From Ochrobactrum sp. Marseille-Q0166 (GTDB taxonomy: Bacteria > Pseudomonadota > Alphaproteobacteria > Rhizobiales > Rhizobiaceae), in the NCBI RefSeq assembly GCF_014397025.1, contig NZ_JACJUO010000002.1, positions 1,492,002-1,556,001 on the forward strand: DNA of 64,000 bases. Direction: 5' to 3'. Numbering within the stretch: position 1 is the stretch's first letter; each line of letters opens with the position of its first letter. The notes beneath the pieces were generated by a model. The model worked only from the letters and a program-made list of their open reading frames with translations. It did not search any database and was not told the DNA's origin. Below are positions 56,672-64,000 of the stretch, piece by piece. Both the position numbers and the translations under genes were made by a program.

Positions 56672-57478
56672 TCAGCCTGTCGTTCCAGGAGCTGTAACCT
56701 TTTTGAAGTCAGGCCAGTAATAACCATCGGCTGTCGGGCGGGCACCGAAGATCGCTTGCCCGACCCTCACAACATTTGCTCCTTCCTCAATCGCGATCTC
56801 GAAATCCCCCGACATACCCATAGAAAGCTGGGTCAGTCCGGGATGGACGCCAACCGCCCGGTCGCGGAGGTCACGCAACAACTGGAAGCTGGTCCGCACC
56901 CGCTCGGTATCGGCGCTGAAGATCGCAAGCGTCATGAGGCCACGCGGCTTGAGCCGGGGAAATTCCACCAATCGCTCGACGAAGGGCATAAGGTCGTCGG
57001 GGTGGAGGCCGTATTTGCTTTCCTCCGATGAGGTATTAACCTGCACAAATATGTCGAGGTCTCGCCCTTCCGCATCAAGGCGATGGTTTAGTTCTTCAGC
57101 CAGCCGAAAGCTGTCCAGCGCGTGGAATGCCGAAGCAAACCGCACGAGATATTTCACCTTGTTGGTCTGGAGGTGGCCGATGATGCTCCAGTTGATCGCA
57201 AGATCACCGAGCATATCGAGCTTGCCGCGGGCCTCCTGCAACTTATTCTCCCCAAAATCCGAGATGCCAGAGGCATAGGCGAGCCGCAAAATATGAGCCG
57301 GCACTGTCTTGGTGACGGGCAGAAGCCGCACATCTTCGACGGCACGTCCGCAACGCCGGCAGGCAGCAGCGATTCGCTCATGCACTGTTTTGAGGTTGGA
57401 GGCGAAGGATGTGGCCGGATCGTTACCGAAGCGGGCGATGTCCTCTGGCAGAAGCTCGACCTTCAAGGCTGAATTCAT
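56672..57478 (-). CDS. YggS/PROSC-family PLP-binding protein
   Basis: A 268-residue PLP-homeostasis protein with a TIM-barrel domain and no known catalysis. LLPVTKTVPAHILRLAYASGISDFGENKLQEARGK (about residues 53-87) holds the PLP lysine (about 57). IFVQVNTSSEESKYGL and LSMGMSGDFEIAIEEGANVVRVGQAIFG are family phrases. It has an N-terminal extension of about 20 residues. It binds free PLP and lowers its toxicity. It follows glyA by 16 bases in the same transcript, so PLP handling and a PLP enzyme are co-expressed. Confidence 0.92.
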   Translation of the reverse strand: MNSALKVELLPEDIARFGNDPATSFASNLKTVHERIAAACRRCGRAVEDVRLLPVTKTVPAHILRLAYASGISDFGENKLQEARGKLDMLGDLAINWSIIGHLQTNKVKYLVRFASAFHALDSFRLAEELNHRLDAEGRDLDIFVQVNTSSEESKYGLHPDDLMPFVERLVEFPRLKPRGLMTLAIFSADTERVRTSFQLLRDLRDRAVGVHPGLTQLSMGMSGDFEIAIEEGANVVRVGQAIFGARPTADGYYWPDFKKVTAPGTTG

Positions 57479-57494
57479 CTCACCCCACCTCCGG

Positions 57495-58799
57495 CTAATA
57501 GGGCAGCGGAAAGCGTGCCACGAGCTGGCGTACGCGCGTATTAATGGCCCGCCGGTTCGTGTCGAGTGTTCCGCCGCGAATGGCATGAAGCGTGTCCAGC
57601 ATAAGAGCGGCAACCTCCCGATATTCGTCCATACCGAACCCGCGAGATGTACCGGCGGCGGCGCCAACACGGATACCTGACGTGATCATGGGCTTTTCAT
57701 GGTCGTTGGGAATCGCATTCTTGTTGAGCTTGATGCCGACGGACTCCAGTGCCTGTTCCGCGATGTTCCCGGTCACGCCGAAGGGGCGCAGGTCGACAAC
57801 GGCAAGATGGCAATCGGTTCCGCCAGAGGTGATCTTGAGGCCGCCTTCAGCAAGGGACTGTGCCAGCACGCGGCAATTCTCTACCACCGAGCGAGCATAG
57901 GTCTTGAATGAGGGTTGCAACGCTTCGCCGAACGCGACGGCCTTCGCCGCAATGACATGCATCAGTGATCCGCCTTGAAGGCCGGGAAAGGTCGCTGAGT
58001 TGATCTTTTTCGCTATTTCCGCGTCATTGGTCAGGACAAATCCGCCGCGAGGCCCGCGCAGCGTCTTGTGCGTGGTCGACGTTATGACATGCGCAAACGG
58101 AACCGGCGACGGATAGACGCCGCCGGCGACCAGTCCCGCGAAGTGAGCCATGTCAACAAGAAGGATCGCACCAACCTCGTCGGCAATTTCGCGGAAACGT
58201 GCGAAGTCCATGACGCGCGCATAGGCCGATCCCCCGGCGATCAGCAGCTTGGGCCGATGATGACGGGCGAGTTCCGCAACCTGATCCATGTCTATGAGAT
58301 GGGTTTCCGGGTCCACACCATAGCCGACGACATTGAACCAGCGGCCCGACATATTAACAGAGGCCCCATGGGTCAGATGTCCACCGGCCCGGAGATCAAG
58401 CCCTAGGATTGTATCGCCGGGCGTCAGGAGCGCCAAAAATACGGATTGATTGGCTTGGCTGCCCGAATGCGGCTGCACATTGGCGTAAGTGCTGCCGAAG
58501 AGTTGGTTCACACGCTCGATCGCCAGATCTTCCACGACATCGACATTCGCACAGCCTCCGTAATAGCGACGATGTGGATAGCCCTCGGCATATTTGTTGG
58601 TGAGCACAGAACCTTGAGCATCGAGCACCGCCTGGCTCACGAAATTCTCAGAGGCGATAAGTTCGATGGATTCGCGTTGGCGGACTTTTTCGCTCGTGAT
58701 TGGGGCGGCGATAGCGCCATCGGCAATGGCGAGGCGAGCGGAGCTTACACCTGCATTTTCCACTTTTTGAACTCTATGCGCCGCGACCGATGCTTCCAT
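57495..58799 (-). CDS. glyA: Serine hydroxymethyltransferase paralog (GlyA, PLP)
   Basis: A 434-residue SHMT that converts serine and tetrahydrofolate to glycine and methylene-THF. The motifs [42 protein letters not shown] (about residues 42-83) and the PLP lysine in [15 protein letters not shown] (about 245) are intact. It has an N-terminal extension of about 20-25 residues. The ATG at 58799 follows GGAGATTGGCG; a TTG two codons earlier is possible. ribD and nrdR, which commonly follow native glyA in alphaproteobacteria, are absent. It leads the glyA-yggS-trx-amidotransferase run. Confidence 0.92.
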   Translation of the reverse strand: MEASVAAHRVQKVENAGVSSARLAIADGAIAAPITSEKVRQRESIELIASENFVSQAVLDAQGSVLTNKYAEGYPHRRYYGGCANVDVVEDLAIERVNQLFGSTYANVQPHSGSQANQSVFLALLTPGDTILGLDLRAGGHLTHGASVNMSGRWFNVVGYGVDPETHLIDMDQVAELARHHRPKLLIAGGSAYARVMDFARFREIADEVGAILLVDMAHFAGLVAGGVYPSPVPFAHVITSTTHKTLRGPRGGFVLTNDAEIAKKINSATFPGLQGGSLMHVIAAKAVAFGEALQPSFKTYARSVVENCRVLAQSLAEGGLKITSGGTDCHLAVVDLRPFGVTGNIAEQALESVGIKLNKNAIPNDHEKPMITSGIRVGAAAGTSRGFGMDEYREVAALMLDTLHAIRGGTLDTNRRAINTRVRQLVARFPLPY

Positions 58800-58910
58800 C
58801 GCCAATCTCCTTCGAGCTGCCAGTAAGAATGCCCCACGCTCTCGGCATGGTGGATGTTAAGCAGGAACTATCATAAAGATGGACTGTTATTTCCTGCCAA
58901 TTTTATCTAT

Positions 58911-58931
58911 TTGGGCAGACCAATTGGGCAG
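58911..58931. promoter_or_regulatory. Direct repeat upstream of glyA, possible MocR site
   Basis: TTGGGCAG occurs twice, at 58911 and 58924, with a 13-base period. On the minus strand it precedes glyA and overlaps a likely promoter (TAAAAT about 10 bases further on). MocR-type regulators typically bind direct repeats. The broken MocR gene begins just beyond. Confidence 0.45.
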
Positions 58932-58946
58932 TGGAGCAAGGAACGC

Positions 58947-59283
58947 TTAAGCCATGCTGACTGCGCTCATTGCATTTGCCAGCTTTTTGACTGCAATCTC
59001 TATCTCATGGAAGGTACAAGCGGCAAAGCCCATCAAAATGCCGGGCCTAGCATCACCCATGGCTTGCAGCGCCGACACTTCCAGAAACTCAATCCCGACA
59101 CGCCGCCCTGAGTCAATCGCCATGCGCTCCAACAAATTTCTGGTAAGCAGACAGTGCATTTGCGGCCCGCCGATTAGAACACGCGGGACGACAAAATCCG
59201 ATAAACGCTTTTGAACGAGATCGACCAGCGCATCGAAATATTCGGAATCGATACCGTGCGTTATCCAGACATGACCGCGAAGC
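58947..59283 (-). pseudogene. C-terminal remnant of a second MocR-type regulator
   Basis: The minus frame from about 59283 to the TAA at 58947 reads GHVWITHGIDSEYFDALVDLVQKRLSDFVVPRVLIGGPQMHCLLTRNLLERMAIDSGRRVGIEFLEVSALQAMGDARPGILMGFAACTFHEIEIAVKKLANAM. This resembles the C-terminal end of a MocR aminotransferase domain. The N-terminal DNA-binding half and the PLP lysine are missing; an in-frame TAG precedes it. It reads toward glyA and probably once regulated it. Confidence 0.65.
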
Positions 59284-59614
59284 TAGCCATCAATGTAAGC
59301 GATCAAAGTGATCAACGTTTGGATATCCGACGAGCTTACCACACGAAAAACGCACTCATTGTGAGCAGCTTAATGGGTTATATGAGACCTTCGTGAACAG
59401 AGAATTGCCATGCCCGCTGAATTGCAAGGGTTTTGGATAGCCGGGGATATGTTTGGAAAGCTAAGTGGCGGACAACACCCGATGAAGATGAGCACTACGA
59501 GTACCTTATAAGCCTCTAACATCGTAACGGATATCGTAGGCAGTGCAGCTATCGGTTGGTTTCGGCGGCTATCGCGGTCAATAGGCGGTGATTGCGGGAA
59601 ATCGGCTAGCCTGT

Positions 59615-59640
59615 CTCCACATCGTTCCTCTGTTCCGCGC
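59615..59640 (+). repeat. Left copy of a 26-base imperfect direct repeat flanking the biotin cassette
   Basis: CTCCACATCGTTCCTCTG (and onward) matches the copy at 63066-63091 in 23 of 26 positions. Similarity continues a little to the left (AGCCT...). The pair brackets bioR, bioY, bioB and the EamA gene. Confidence 0.45.
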
Positions 59641-59697
59641 ATGCAGGATGGCCAAGCAAGCTTGAATTACCGGAGTCGACGGTCGCCGTGCAGTGAA

Positions 59698-59707
59698 TTA
59701 TCTATAA
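59698..59707. promoter_or_regulatory. BioR box upstream of bioR
   Basis: TTATCTATAA matches the alphaproteobacterial BioR consensus. It ends 3 bases before the bioR start, fitting autorepression. Confidence 0.75.
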
Positions 59708-59710
59708 AAC

Positions 59711-60423
59711 ATGACGACAGCCAAACACGACACACTCGCCGTTCGGATCAGCAGGGTTCTGGCTGACCGGATCATTTCCGGGGCGCTCGAACCGGGTTCG
59801 CGCCTCGGGCAGGATCATATCGCCGAGGAGTTCGGGGCGAGCCATGTGCCGGTGCGCGAGGCGTTCCGGCGCCTGGAATCACACGGGCTTGTGGTCAGTG
59901 AGCCGCGACGCGGGGTCCGGGTCGCGGGCTTCAGCATGGGCGAGATCAAGGAAGTGGCCGAGATGCGCGCCGCGCTCGAAGTGCTGGCGCGGCTCCATGC
60001 CGCGCCGCATTTGACCAAAGCGATACTGGACCGGGCCGAGGATGCCACACGGGCCGGCGACAAGGCCGGCGATGTACAGGCATGGGAGGAAGCGAACCGC
60101 ACGTTTCATCGCCTCATTCTGACGCCCTGCGCCATGCCGCGCCTGTTGAAGTCAATCGACGACCTGCATACGGCAAGCGCCCGATTCCTGTTCTCCGGCT
60201 GGCGGGCAGAATGGGAAGCGCCGACCGACCGGGACCACAGGCCATTCTCGACGCCTTGAGAGCGGGACAGGTCGAACTGGCCGCCTCCGTGCTCGCCCGG
60301 CATGTGCAATGGATCGGGCAGCCCCCCCCCGCAAGCGAACCGATTGCGGGCCATCTCAGTCCGATAAGGCAGGTTCTGCGCGGCAGGCTATTGCCATCGC
60401 GGGACATCTATGGATACTTTTAG
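59711..60423 (+). pseudogene. bioR: BioR, GntR-family biotin regulator, frameshifted
   Basis: The first frame (59711-60259) encodes an FCD-type GntR protein: LADRIISGALEPGSRLGQDHIAEEFGASHVPVREAFRRLESHGLVVSEPRRG, with an acidic helical ligand domain. After DRDHR the frame ends at TGA, while the +2 frame carries the expected continuation AILDALRAGQVELAASVLARHVQWIG to 60423. Loss of one base near 60236 explains this. BioR represses biotin genes at TTATCTATAA-type boxes, and two such boxes are present here. The truncated product may still bind DNA, but lacks the final helix. Confidence 0.78.
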
Positions 60424-60439
60424 CGATAGAATCAAAAAA

Positions 60440-60449
60440 TTATCTATAA
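60440..60449. promoter_or_regulatory. BioR box upstream of bioY
   Basis: A second TTATCTATAA, 23 bases before the bioY start. It should place bioY-bioB under BioR control. Confidence 0.78.
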
Positions 60450-60472
60450 TTCTACGCTGAAGGAGAGTTCCC

Positions 60473-61048
60473 ATGAACGATGTCGCCGCAGGGCCCGTCG
60501 AAACCCGCATTTCCCCGGCCGCGCGAACGGCGCTGACCGTACTCGCCGGCGCCGCACTGATGACGCTTGCCGCCAAGGTCCAGATTCCCTTCTGGCCGGT
60601 GCCGATGACCCTGCACACGCTGGCGGTGATGGCGTTCGCCGTCGCCTTCGGGCCGCGCGTCGCCGCCTCGATCTTCCTGACCTATCTCGCGGCCGGTGCC
60701 GCTGGCCTGCCGGTGTTCTCCGGCTCGCCGGAACGCGGTATCGGCCTTGCCTATATGGCCGGGCCCACGGGCGGCTATCTGCTCGGCTATCTCGTTGCGT
60801 CCTGGCTGGTAGGCATGCTGGCGGCCGGCAAGGGTCTCATCGGGCGGATCGGCGCGATGCTCGCCGGACTGGCCGTGGTCTATGCAATGGGCGCGGTGTG
60901 GCTCGCGGCCTATGTCCCCGCCAATCAAATCCTCGCTGCCGGTGTTCTGCCCTTCCTTCCCGGTGATCTGCTGAAGATCGGCATGGTCGCGGCAGGCGGC
61001 GCACTGCTGCCGGGATCGCTGGCGCGGCTTCGGGGTAAACGCCAATGA
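60473..61048 (+). CDS. bioY: Biotin transporter BioY (ECF S-component)
   Basis: A 191-residue membrane protein with about six helices. The family phrase [33 protein letters not shown] lies at about residues 30-62, and [18 protein letters not shown] at about 101-118. BioY binds biotin and works alone or with an ECF module, which is not in the window. The ATG 60473 follows AAGGAGAGTTCCC. Its stop overlaps the bioB start, giving coupling. Codon use and G+C are clearly higher than in the backbone. Confidence 0.93.
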   Translation: MNDVAAGPVETRISPAARTALTVLAGAALMTLAAKVQIPFWPVPMTLHTLAVMAFAVAFGPRVAASIFLTYLAAGAAGLPVFSGSPERGIGLAYMAGPTGGYLLGYLVASWLVGMLAAGKGLIGRIGAMLAGLAVVYAMGAVWLAAYVPANQILAAGVLPFLPGDLLKIGMVAAGGALLPGSLARLRGKRQ

Positions 61049-62031
61049 CGGCGGCGGACGGCACGATCCGGCACGATTGGGCGATCGACGAGATTGTCAC
61101 CCTTTACGAGCTGCCGCTGCTCGAACTGGTCGGGCGGGCGAATGAAGTGCATCGGCGGCACCACGACCCGAACAAGGTCCAGAAAGCCAGCCTCCTGTCC
61201 ATCAAGACCGGGGGCTGCCCGGAGAACTGCGCATACTGCCCGCAATCGGCGCATCACCGCGAGGTCGATCTAACCCGCGACAGGCTGATGGACCCGCAAA
61301 GCGTGGTAGCGATGGCCGCAACCGCTCGCGCGGCGGGCGCGGAGCGATTCTGCATGGGTGCCGCGTGGCGGCAGGTCCGTGACGGCCGCGAGTTCGATGC
61401 TGTCATCGAGATGGTTGAGGGCGTCCGCGCGCTCGGCATGGAAGCTTGCGTCACGCTCGGCATGCTGAAGCCCCATCAGGCCGAACGGCTGGCGACAGCC
61501 GGGCTGACGGCCTACAACCACAATCTCGACACCAGCCCAGAGTTCTACGGGAAGATCATCACCACCCGGACCTATCAGGACCGGCTGGATACGCTGGCGA
61601 CGGTGCGATCCTTTGGGATCGACCTGTGCTGCGGCGGCATCATTGGCATGGGCGAAACTGTCCATGATCGGGCTTCGATGTTGCAGGTCCTGGCGGGGAT
61701 GGAGCCGCATCCCGAAAGCGTGCCAATCAATGCGCTGGTGCCCGTCGAGGGAACCCCGCTGGCCAAGCGCCCCCGCATCGACCCGCTGGAACTGGTGCGG
61801 ATGGTGGCGACGACCCGCCTGGTCATGCCTGCCTCGACCGTGCGGCTTTCGGCCGGCCGTTCAAACCTCAACCGCGAGGCGCAGATCCTGTGCCTCGTCG
61901 CCGGAGCGAATTCGCTCTTCTACGGCGAGACCCTCCTGACCACGCCCAATGCCGGTCTTGGTGAAGATGTCGAGCTGTTCGCCGCGATCGGCCAGCCGGA
62001 AAGCGCCCGCGTCTCCGCAACGGCGGCTTAA
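61045..62031 (+). CDS. bioB: Biotin synthase
   Basis: A 328-residue radical-SAM enzyme inserting sulfur into dethiobiotin. The [4Fe-4S] cysteines are in [16 protein letters not shown] (about residues 58, 62 and 65). [38 protein letters not shown] (about 132-169) and [26 protein letters not shown] are typical. It overlaps bioY by 4 bases. bioF, bioA and bioD are not nearby, so the cassette supports biotin uptake plus the last synthetic step only. Confidence 0.95.
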   Translation: MTAADGTIRHDWAIDEIVTLYELPLLELVGRANEVHRRHHDPNKVQKASLLSIKTGGCPENCAYCPQSAHHREVDLTRDRLMDPQSVVAMAATARAAGAERFCMGAAWRQVRDGREFDAVIEMVEGVRALGMEACVTLGMLKPHQAERLATAGLTAYNHNLDTSPEFYGKIITTRTYQDRLDTLATVRSFGIDLCCGGIIGMGETVHDRASMLQVLAGMEPHPESVPINALVPVEGTPLAKRPRIDPLELVRMVATTRLVMPASTVRLSAGRSNLNREAQILCLVAGANSLFYGETLLTTPNAGLGEDVELFAAIGQPESARVSATAA

Positions 62032-62048
62032 GAAACGAAGGAGCGGCG

Positions 62049-62772
62049 ATGCTAAAGACGATTGCCGCTCCCTTTTTGCTCGTCCTGATCTGGTCGACGG
62101 GTTTTATCGCTGCTCGTGCCGTCGCACCTCACGCGGATCCGAACCTGTTCCTGCTGTTCCGCTTCCTGATCGCCCTTGCCGGCTTTGCGATCCTCGCACG
62201 CCATATGCCCCGCCCGAAGGGCTGGCAGTTTCTCGGGCATCTTTGTGCCGGCATGCTGATGAATGGCGTCTATCTCGGTGCGAGCCGGTGGGCGGTGGCG
62301 AACGGTCTCGCTGCTGGCGTCATGGCCCTGCTCGGAGCGCTGCAACCATTCTTCACCGCCCTGATCGTCGTCCTTGTCCTGCAAGGCCCGATCAGCCGGC
62401 GTGCATGGCTGGGGCTGGCGCTCGGCCGGAGCCGTCCAGCATCTCGGCGCGGCGATCGTCGCCGGAGTGCTTGCCGTTTCGGTCGGTAGCGGGCGATGGG
62501 ACAATGCCCCGGCGTTGTGGCTCGCCCTGATCTGGTCGGCCGGTGCCCTCTCGCTTGGTGGAACGGCGCTGTTCGTCTGGATGGTGCGTAATGGTGACGT
62601 AACCCGCATAACAACGCTCGTGCTCCTGGTGCCACCGGCCGCAGCGCTGCAAGCTTGGCTTCTGTTCGGGGAAGCTCTGTCGGCCATCCAACTCGTCGGC
62701 TTCGCCGTCACGCTGGCAGGCGTTTCCGTCGTCCAAGGGATTGGTAAGCCCCCAAAACAGCAAACCACCTGA
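62049..62772 (+). pseudogene. EamA/DMT exporter, frameshifted and internally shortened
   Basis: The first frame (62049 to about 62425) covers the first four or so helices (LIWSTGFIAARAVAPHADPNLFLLFRFLIA...AWLGLALG). The second half continues in the +1 frame (HLGAAIVAGVLAVSVG...LWLALIWSAGALSLGGTALFVWMVRNGDVTRITTLVLLVPP). The joined product would be about 240 residues against about 290-300 for the family, so a central segment also appears lost. It lies 17 bases after bioB and may once have belonged to that operon. Confidence 0.75.
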
Positions 62773-63210
62773 TACAGCTCGCTTCAGCATCCCCTTCGTC
62801 AGCGAGCTCGCAATAGCGACAGGGACGGGAACCCTGAAAGCCTACGACCAGAGAAACGCTACACGGCTATCTATCCATCCGCCTTCAGGGGAAATGCGGC
62901 AATCGGGATGCTCGGTTCTCAGGTTCAGCGGCTTTGCACATCCTGATCCAGCTTTGTGCCCGTCTACCGCTACCGCTCATGCCGGGCGGGTTGCTTGGGG
63001 GCGCTGCCCCATGGCGCGGCGCAAGGGATCGCTGACGCTCGGCCGGGACGGTATCCCCAGCCTTCCTCCACGTCGTTCCTCCGTTCCGTGCAGGCCGGGC
63101 GATCCCCCTCCGTCCCGGCCGCCCTTGCTCCTTGCACCCCCCGGTCTCGGCGACGGCCAGCGTTGCAGCGCAGCGCTGCGCTCCAACCCAAGCCAATGAG
63201 GATCAAGACC
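62773..63210. other. High-G+C leader region before the DUF932 gene
   Basis: About 440 bases with no supported gene. It is strongly GC-rich, with several overlapping low-value frames. It contains the right copy of the 26-base direct repeat (63066-63091). Confidence 0.4.
63066..63091 (+). repeat. Right copy of the 26-base imperfect direct repeat
   Basis: CTCCACGTCGTTCCTCCG (and onward) matches the left copy at 59615-59640 with three differences. Confidence 0.45.
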
Positions 63211-63872
63211 ATGACCTATCGTCTCGCTACCCGGTTCGGCCGTAACTCTCACCAGATCAGCGGGCGTGAAGCCCTCAACAACGAAACCCTTTACCGTCAC
63301 GTCCCGTCCACCTTCGCTCGCGAAGCCCATGACAGCCGCTCGGAGCGTTATGTTTACGTCCCACCATCGAGATCGTGGAGGGGTTGCGCCGCGAAGGATG
63401 GTTCCCCTTCTTCGCCGCGCAGGCGGTGCCGCGTGACGGCGAGTGCATGGGCCATGCCAAGCACATGCTGCGCCTGCGCCGGGATGGCGGTATCGGCAAG
63501 CAGGAGGCGGCAGAAGTCATCATCGGCAATTCACATGACGGGACGAGCGCCTATCAGATGTTCGCCGGTATGCTGCGTTTCGTCTGCACCAATAGCATGA
63601 TTGCGGGCGAACGGTTCGAGGAAGTCCGCGTCCCCCACAAGGGCGGGATACAGGATCAGATCATCGAGGGCGTCTATACCGTGGCAGAGGATTTTCCGCG
63701 CCTGATCGACGCGACGGAACCGATGAAGGACACAAGACTTTCGCCGGATGAACAGCAGGTCTAGGCCGAGGCAAGCCTCGTCGCCCGCTATGGCGAGGAC
63801 GAAAGCCCGGTTCGCCCGGACCAGATCATTGCCCCGCGCCGCCGCGAGGATGTCGGGCAAAGTCTGTGGCAG
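63211..63872 (+). pseudogene. DUF932 plasmid/ICE-type gene, frameshifted and truncated
   Basis: ATG 63211 opens MTYRLATRFGRNSHQISGREALNNETLYRHVPSTFAREAHDSRSERYVYVP. The reading then moves to the +2 frame near 63362 (TIEIVEGLRREGWFPFFAAQAVPRDGECMGHAKHMLRLRR...HDGTSAYQMFAGMLRFVCTNSMIAGERFEEVRVPHKG). A TAG at 63762 interrupts it, with ...AEASLVARYGEDESPVRPDQIIAPRRREDVGQSLWQT continuing in frame to about 63872, where homology stops. DUF932 genes are typical plasmid and integrative-element cargo. Their function is unknown. Confidence 0.75.
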
Positions 63873-64000
63873 ACCTGTCCGTCGTGGAATGATTTGAGAC
63901 TTTTTGTGCTCTTGAAGATTGGAGTTTCCGGCTTGTTTTGCGGGTTGATTTAAGCTGCTTTGGCCTGGTGGTTTAAGCGGCGTTTTCTGATGGTGTCTCG
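63873..64000. mobile_element. Probable edge of an insertion sequence
   Basis: The DUF932 frame breaks at about 63872, and the sequence that follows is sharply more AT-rich, beginning TGTCCGTCGTGGAATG. A sudden break with a TG-starting terminus fits an IS end, but no transposase is inside the window. The family cannot be named. Confidence 0.35.

Larger units (their letters stand above)
59284..59710. other. Gap with a 26-base repeat and the bioR promoter
   Basis: About 430 bases without a supported gene. It holds one copy of an imperfect direct repeat (59615-59640) whose partner is at 63066-63091, and a BioR box just before bioR. Composition shifts from moderate to high G+C across this gap. 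Confidence 0.5.

Noticed and set aside
46853..58799. D-cycloserine or other antibiotic biosynthesis cluster
   Set aside because: No NRPS, PKS, ATP-grasp ligase or other scaffold-building enzymes are visible, and the proteins look like housekeeping paralogs with intact motifs.
1..64000. CRISPR arrays, rRNA genes, prophage structural genes
   Set aside because: No regularly spaced repeats, rRNA segments or phage capsid/tail proteins were seen anywhere in the window.

Overview
The window looks like chromosome of a Brucella/Ochrobactrum-type alphaproteobacterium carrying accessory DNA on its right. The host call is an inference. It rests on the zwf-pgl-edd Entner-Doudoroff operon, a class I lysyl-tRNA synthetase, the DUF930, DUF3088 and DUF1127 proteins, the dispersed 'gagcgcatccc.../agagcattt...' intergenic repeats, and BioR boxes near the right end.

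Region 1 (about 1-37,100) is mostly ordinary backbone. In order it holds a prephenate dehydrogenase and a FUSC exporter; a zinc alcohol dehydrogenase; Lrp with AzlCD; several regulator/exporter pairs with visible operators (GntR/MFS at 8378-8411, TetR/EamA at 28379-28418); zwf-pgl-edd; folD; proC; a five-gene peptide-type ABC transporter; lysK; a nonsense-mutated proline iminopeptidase; an S24 regulator overlapping a secreted nuclease-like gene; and a beta-oxidation operon (acyl-CoA dehydrogenase, thiolase, FadB-type enzyme).

Region 2 (about 37,600-46,850) is accessory metabolism and stress genes. It has LysR, glutathione transferase, a luciferase-like monooxygenase, DUF1272, an Ogt DNA alkyl-repair protein, an unknown protein divergent from an AraC regulator, OsmC divergent from a GntR regulator, and a lactate-permease-family transporter.

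Region 3 (about 46,850-59,280) is the most unusual part. It gathers extra-looking copies of housekeeping enzymes that share only a carbonyl-type cofactor: TrpB, a WbpE-like aminotransferase and HisC in one operon; an ArgD-like aminotransferase overlapping a pyruvoyl phosphatidylserine decarboxylase; and GlyA followed by the PLP-carrier YggS, a CxxC thioredoxin-like protein and a class I amidotransferase. A PLP-sensing MocR regulator, a second broken MocR, a YiiM-type MOSC protein and a tRNA-Cys lie among them. trpA is absent, and no scaffold biosynthesis enzymes are visible. I suggest a resistance island of spare PLP and pyruvoyl targets against a carbonyl-reactive (hydroxylamine, aminooxy or hydrazine-like) antimetabolite, with MOSC as a detoxifier. 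This is a hypothesis.

Region 4 (about 59,600-64,000) is visibly richer in G+C and decaying. It has a frameshifted bioR with its BioR box, bioY and bioB behind a second BioR box, a broken EamA exporter, a broken DUF932 plasmid/ICE-type gene, and what looks like the edge of an insertion sequence. Imperfect 26-bp direct repeats flank the biotin cassette.
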